Below, piece by piece: positions 60,567 to 64,000 of a stretch of DNA of 64,000 bases. The first letter of the stretch is position 1; the number at the start of each line of letters is the position of its first letter. The DNA is taken from the NCBI GenBank assembly GCA_024743255.1, contig JANSWY010000023.1:1-64000 (forward strand), given 5' to 3'. Source of the stretch: a bacterium (GTDB taxonomy: Bacteria > Bacteroidota > Bacteroidia > Cytophagales > Cyclobacteriaceae). A program made the translations under genes and the position numbers. The notes beneath the pieces were generated by a model. That model was not told the origin of the DNA, searched no databases, and saw only the letters and a list, made by a program, of their open reading frames with translations.

Positions 60567-61652
60567 CTACTGTTGCTTGATATACTTGTCTTTATTGGTT
60601 TCTTCCAACCATAATTTTGACAAGTAATCACTAGTTTGCAAACGCGCATCCACACCTTGAAAAGTGGGATTCTGCTCCCACATCACATGGGATTTCCAAT
60701 TACAATTGATATAGCTCACTGCTTTGACTACATCAGGATTTTCATTTATCGTTTTGAAGAAAGGCACGAACCATTTATTCCAGGCTTCTTTCGCTTGTTC
60801 TTCGTTCGAAAAGATTGTTTCTTTTGTTTGACCGTCAAATTTCACTGTATGATCAGATATTGTAGCAGTAGCTTCTGCGATAAAAACAGGTTTACCTTTT
60901 GTTCTAGCGAAATCAATCATTTTCGCCTCGTCCCACCTTGAAAAGAAAGAGTAAGAACACCAATCAACATAATCATCACCCGGATACCATTCTTCTAGGT
61001 GGTCGAGATTTGAAACCCATCCGGTGGATTGCCATACGTATGCTACATTTTCAATTCCCATATTGTCAAGCATATCTTTTATTCTCTGATAAGCTTTCTT
61101 GTAGGATTCTAAATCATAATGATTCCATGCATGACCATCAAACTCATATCCTATTCTAAGAAAGAATCGCCTATCAGAATTATTCTGAAACAGTTTAGCC
61201 ATCACATTTATCAGGCTATCCCTCTCTCCCGATACAATTGCTTCCTCATGTCCAACCATTGATAGTCCAATTGCAATATCCATTCCTGCAAAGTCAGGGT
61301 CCGCTAATTGCATTGATAGATTGCTAGGAGAATCTCCCCAATCGTCAGATCTGAAAATGCCATCAAATCCCTCTTGTTTGTATCCAAAGGAATCATCTCC
61401 AGGAGTAAGGTTTGAATATGCCGTCCAACCTCCTGGTTTCGGGAAATGATCCAGGTAGCCGTCATTGTAAGGAGCTTCGAGCCCTCCTATAGATTCTAAT
61501 TCCTGTCCAACAAAAAGAATTACCTGTCCGTCTTCTGGTTCAAACTTAGCTAACGGCCTTTCCGGCAGCTTCTTCTCTTCTTTTGAAGGTGCCTCACCAG
61601 CACAACTCCACAAAACCGATAGAAGGCATAAAATATTGATATACTTCATCAT
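60567..61652 (-). CDS. GH26-like lipoprotein
   Basis: 361 residues with a lipoprotein signal ([19 protein letters not shown], Cys17). The GH26-like domain (about 45-345) has the candidate acid/base Glu in [17 protein letters not shown] and nucleophile Glu in [22 protein letters not shown] and [14 protein letters not shown] match the T9SS-secreted paralogue at 47048. Lipidation should hold it at the outer membrane. The start overlaps the transaldolase stop by 4 bases, and the two read in the same direction. Mannan or related beta-glycan hydrolysis is inferred from the fold. Confidence 0.82.
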   Translation of the reverse strand: MMKYINILCLLSVLWSCAGEAPSKEEKKLPERPLAKFEPEDGQVILFVGQELESIGGLEAPYNDGYLDHFPKPGGWTAYSNLTPGDDSFGYKQEGFDGIFRSDDWGDSPSNLSMQLADPDFAGMDIAIGLSMVGHEEAIVSGERDSLINVMAKLFQNNSDRRFFLRIGYEFDGHAWNHYDLESYKKAYQRIKDMLDNMGIENVAYVWQSTGWVSNLDHLEEWYPGDDYVDWCSYSFFSRWDEAKMIDFARTKGKPVFIAEATATISDHTVKFDGQTKETIFSNEEQAKEAWNKWFVPFFKTINENPDVVKAVSYINCNWKSHVMWEQNPTFQGVDARLQTSDYLSKLWLEETNKDKYIKQQ

Positions 61653-62305
61653 TGGTTTCCTTTATTAAAATCAGCTAAAAACTTCTCAAGCCCAAGATCT
61701 GTTAATGGATGCCTTAATAGACCTGTAATGACTGACAATGGGCAAGTTGCTACATCTGCACCAATTTCTGCACATTTGATTAGGTGCATATTATGTCTGA
61801 TTGATGCAGCTAGTACTTCAGTTTCATAACCGTAATTACTATAAATCTGAACGATCTGTGCAATAAGTTCAAGACCATCAGTACTTACATCATCAAGTCT
61901 ACCGATAAACGGCGAAACATAACTAGCTCCAGCCTTAGCTGCTAACAATGCCTGACCAGCATTAAATATTAAAGTGCAATTTGTTCTAATCCCCTCGCTT
62001 GAAAGTGCCTTTATAGCTTTAACACCGTCTTTGATCATTGGAACCTTCACTACAATCTTATCATCAATCTTGGCTAATGATTTACCTTCTTCAACCATTT
62101 TGCTGAATTCGGTAGAAATAACTTCTGCGCTCACATTGTCCTCAACAATATCACAGATAGCTTTATAATGAGACCTAATATTGCCTTCTCCTGTTATTCC
62201 TTCTTTAGCCATTAAGGATGGGTTTGTCGTTACTCCATCTAAAACTCCCAAATCATAGGCTTCCTGAATATCTGCAAGATTGGCAGTATCTATAAAAAAT
62301 TTCAT
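61649..62305 (-). CDS. tal: Transaldolase / fructose-6-phosphate aldolase family
   Basis: 218 residues, the compact form of the family: [33 protein letters not shown], Schiff-base Lys in [33 protein letters not shown], and the C-terminal [14 protein letters not shown]. It moves a dihydroxyacetone unit in the non-oxidative pentose phosphate pathway. It follows the transketolase gene by 12 bp, so both branches of the pathway are encoded together. Confidence 0.92.
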   Translation of the reverse strand: MKFFIDTANLADIQEAYDLGVLDGVTTNPSLMAKEGITGEGNIRSHYKAICDIVEDNVSAEVISTEFSKMVEEGKSLAKIDDKIVVKVPMIKDGVKAIKALSSEGIRTNCTLIFNAGQALLAAKAGASYVSPFIGRLDDVSTDGLELIAQIVQIYSNYGYETEVLAASIRHNMHLIKCAEIGADVATCPLSVITGLLRHPLTDLGLEKFLADFNKGNQ

Positions 62306-62317
62306 TGTATATAATTT

Positions 62318-64000
62318 CTAGTTAGTTAATAATGCTTCCGGGCCATTCGAATGCAACAAAAAAGATTTGATCTCCCGGTATACTTTCTCACCAGTAAAAC
62401 CGAATTTATCATCAAGAACTTTTGCAGGAGCTGAATAGCCAAAATGATCAAGACCAAATACCTTTCCATTACCTCCAACTAATGAGCAAAGTGTACTTGG
62501 TAATCCGGCAGTCAACCCAAAAATTGGGCGATCTCCCAAAACCGATTTCTTATATTCCTCCGATTGATCCTGAAAAAGACCTAAAGACATGATCGAAACA
62601 ACATTGGCCATTATTCCATCTTCTTTTAGCAATATTGAAGCAGCTTCTACACAAGTTGAAACCTCACTACCGTTTGCAACAAGAGTAATTGTAGGGTTTG
62701 GATATTCGACTACAGTGTATGCTCCACTTTTTGCCTGAAGTGCGTTTTCATATGCTCCATTCACAGTTGGTAAATCCGCGATTGCTTGTCTGGAAAAGAT
62801 CAATCCGGTTGGTCTATTCGTATTATGTAATGCCATTTCCCATGCAACAGTAGTCTCTGCAGCGTCACCAGGTCTCAAAGCTAATAGCGATCTATTACCG
62901 GAATGATTCTTTACTTCTTCTAATAACCGGATCTGTGCTTCTTGCTCAATTGGTTGATGAGTTGGGCCATCTTCCCCTACTCTGAAAGCATCGTGAGTCC
63001 ACAAGTAAATCACCGGTAATTCCATTAAGGCAGAAAGTCTGATTGCTGGTTTTTGGTAATCGGAGAAAATGAAGAATGTACCCACTACAGGAACAACACC
63101 ACCGTGCAATGCCATGCCATTAGCCATTGCAGCCATTGTAAATTCTGATACTCCTGCGTGTAGGAAGTTGGCATCAAACTTACCTGGCGCAAATGCTTTT
63201 GATTTCTTCAGGAAACCATCAGTCTTGTCACTATTTGCTAAATCTGCTGATGCCACAATTATGTTTTCCATATTATCTGCTAGGTGAGCCAACACTGTAG
63301 CAGAAGCATCTCTGGAAGCAACATTAGATTTTTGTTCGATTGTAGAAAAATCAATTTCTGCTATAGTATTACCATAGATGAAATCATCAAGTTTCAAGGC
63401 TAATTCCTTATTTTCATTTCTCCAGCGAGATTCTTTTTCAGAAAAGGCAGCTACTTCTGTTCTCTTTATATCTGCAATTTGTTGGTAGTGAGATTTCACA
63501 TCTTTATAAATCTCAAAAGGATCTTCTGTCTCGGCACCTAATGCTTCAAGCGTCTTGTTGTAATCTGCACCTGTGTTTCCAATAGGTTTTCCATGCAGCT
63601 CTGGGTAGCCTTCATATGTTTGTCCCGAGGCATCTACACAACCCTTACCCATAATCGTTTTACCTATGATCAGAGTAGGTTTCCTTTCAATCGATTTTGC
63701 CTCAACAATTGCTTTTCGAATAGCATCATGATCATGACCATCTATTTCAATAACATGCCAACCCCAGGCTTCATATTTCATAGCAGTATCTTCAGAGGTA
63801 ACCTCATCCACATAAGTTGATAGCTGTACATCATTAGAGTCGAAGAACATGATTAAATTATCAAGACCAAGGTAACCAGCAATTCTACCAACCCCTTGAG
63901 AAATCTCCTCCTGTATACCTCCATCTGATATGTAGGCATAAATAGTGTGATCTACCCAATCTCCAAACTTGCCTTGCATAAACTTACCAGCTAATGCTGC
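62318..64000 (-). CDS. tkt: Transketolase (5' end outside window)
   Basis: About 560 residues are visible; the N-terminus lies beyond the window edge, since transketolases are about 660-680 long and the frame is open to 64000. Motifs: YISDGGIQEEISQGVGRIAG (TPP/Mg region), MFFDSNDVQLST, IIGKTIMGKG, the pyrimidine-domain HAGVSEFTMAAMANGMALHG, WTHDAFRVGEDGPTHQPIEQ and FGLDHFGYSAPAK. It transfers two-carbon units in the pentose phosphate pathway and is followed by the transaldolase gene. Confidence 0.95.
   Translation of the reverse strand, partial: AALAGKFMQGKFGDWVDHTIYAYISDGGIQEEISQGVGRIAGYLGLDNLIMFFDSNDVQLSTYVDEVTSEDTAMKYEAWGWHVIEIDGHDHDAIRKAIVEAKSIERKPTLIIGKTIMGKGCVDASGQTYEGYPELHGKPIGNTGADYNKTLEALGAETEDPFEIYKDVKSHYQQIADIKRTEVAAFSEKESRWRNENKELALKLDDFIYGNTIAEIDFSTIEQKSNVASRDASATVLAHLADNMENIIVASADLANSDKTDGFLKKSKAFAPGKFDANFLHAGVSEFTMAAMANGMALHGGVVPVVGTFFIFSDYQKPAIRLSALMELPVIYLWTHDAFRVGEDGPTHQPIEQEAQIRLLEEVKNHSGNRSLLALRPGDAAETTVAWEMALHNTNRPTGLIFSRQAIADLPTVNGAYENALQAKSGAYTVVEYPNPTITLVANGSEVSTCVEAASILLKEDGIMANVVSIMSLGLFQDQSEEYKKSVLGDRPIFGLTAGLPSTLCSLVGGNGKVFGLDHFGYSAPAKVLDDKFGFTGEKVYREIKSFLLHSNGPEALLTN

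Overview
The window looks like chromosomal DNA from a marine or soil Bacteroidota, most likely in or near the Cytophagales. The grounds are low GC, type IX secretion C-terminal sorting domains on secreted proteins, a TonB-dependent receptor of the outer-membrane beta-barrel family, LytTR/LytS two-component pairs, PadR plus 'prefix-domain' FtsX-type permeases, TAnnTTTG-like -7 promoter elements, and frequent TTG/GTG starts with weak Shine-Dalgarno sequences. No rRNA, tRNA, CRISPR array, prophage or insertion sequence was found.

Layout. 1-4.3 kb: a giant secreted adhesin-like protein (LamG and HYR-type repeats), cut by the window start. 4.4-8.9 kb: one LytTR response regulator with two tandem paralogous TPR-LytS kinases. 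8.9-10.6 kb: PPK2 polyphosphate kinase and a small esterase-like protein. 10.6-19.1 kb: secreted or envelope proteins comprising an FGE-like pseudoenzyme, a thioredoxin-fold protein, a papain-like protease with a DUF4384-like tail, a caspase-Sel1 protein and a thioredoxin-OmpA chimera. 19.3-24.0 kb: glycosyltransferase operon. 24.0-30.0 kb: DEAD-box helicase, DHA2-type MFS pump coupled to a class III cyclase-TPR protein, and a PAS-LuxR regulator. 30.2-34.2 kb: T9SS-secreted protein, NTF2-like protein, membrane AraC regulator and a STAS-like protein. 34.2-45.2 kb: three large ABC permeases with two PadR repressors, interrupted by a cold-shock gene and small envelope genes. 45.4-50.9 kb: Gfo/Idh oxidoreductase, thioesterase, a T9SS-secreted Cys-repeat GH26-like protein, and a LytTR/LytS pair whose kinase carries an in-frame stop. 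51.2-57.4 kb: TonB-dependent receptor, LRR lipoprotein pair, MATE pump, Lgt and an ECF sigma factor with a stunted partner. 57.5-64 kb: propeller sensor-regulator, GH26-like lipoprotein, transaldolase and a transketolase cut by the window end.

The most notable observations are: (i) a single in-frame TAA in the ATPase domain of the LytS kinase at 50059-50061, with the expected C-terminus continuing after it; (ii) the caspase/papain/thioredoxin/FGE-like cluster at 10.6-19.1 kb, the best candidate here for an undescribed secreted system; (iii) perfect palindromes in the two promoters of the PadR-permease units. All functional calls rest on reading the sequence; no database search was run.
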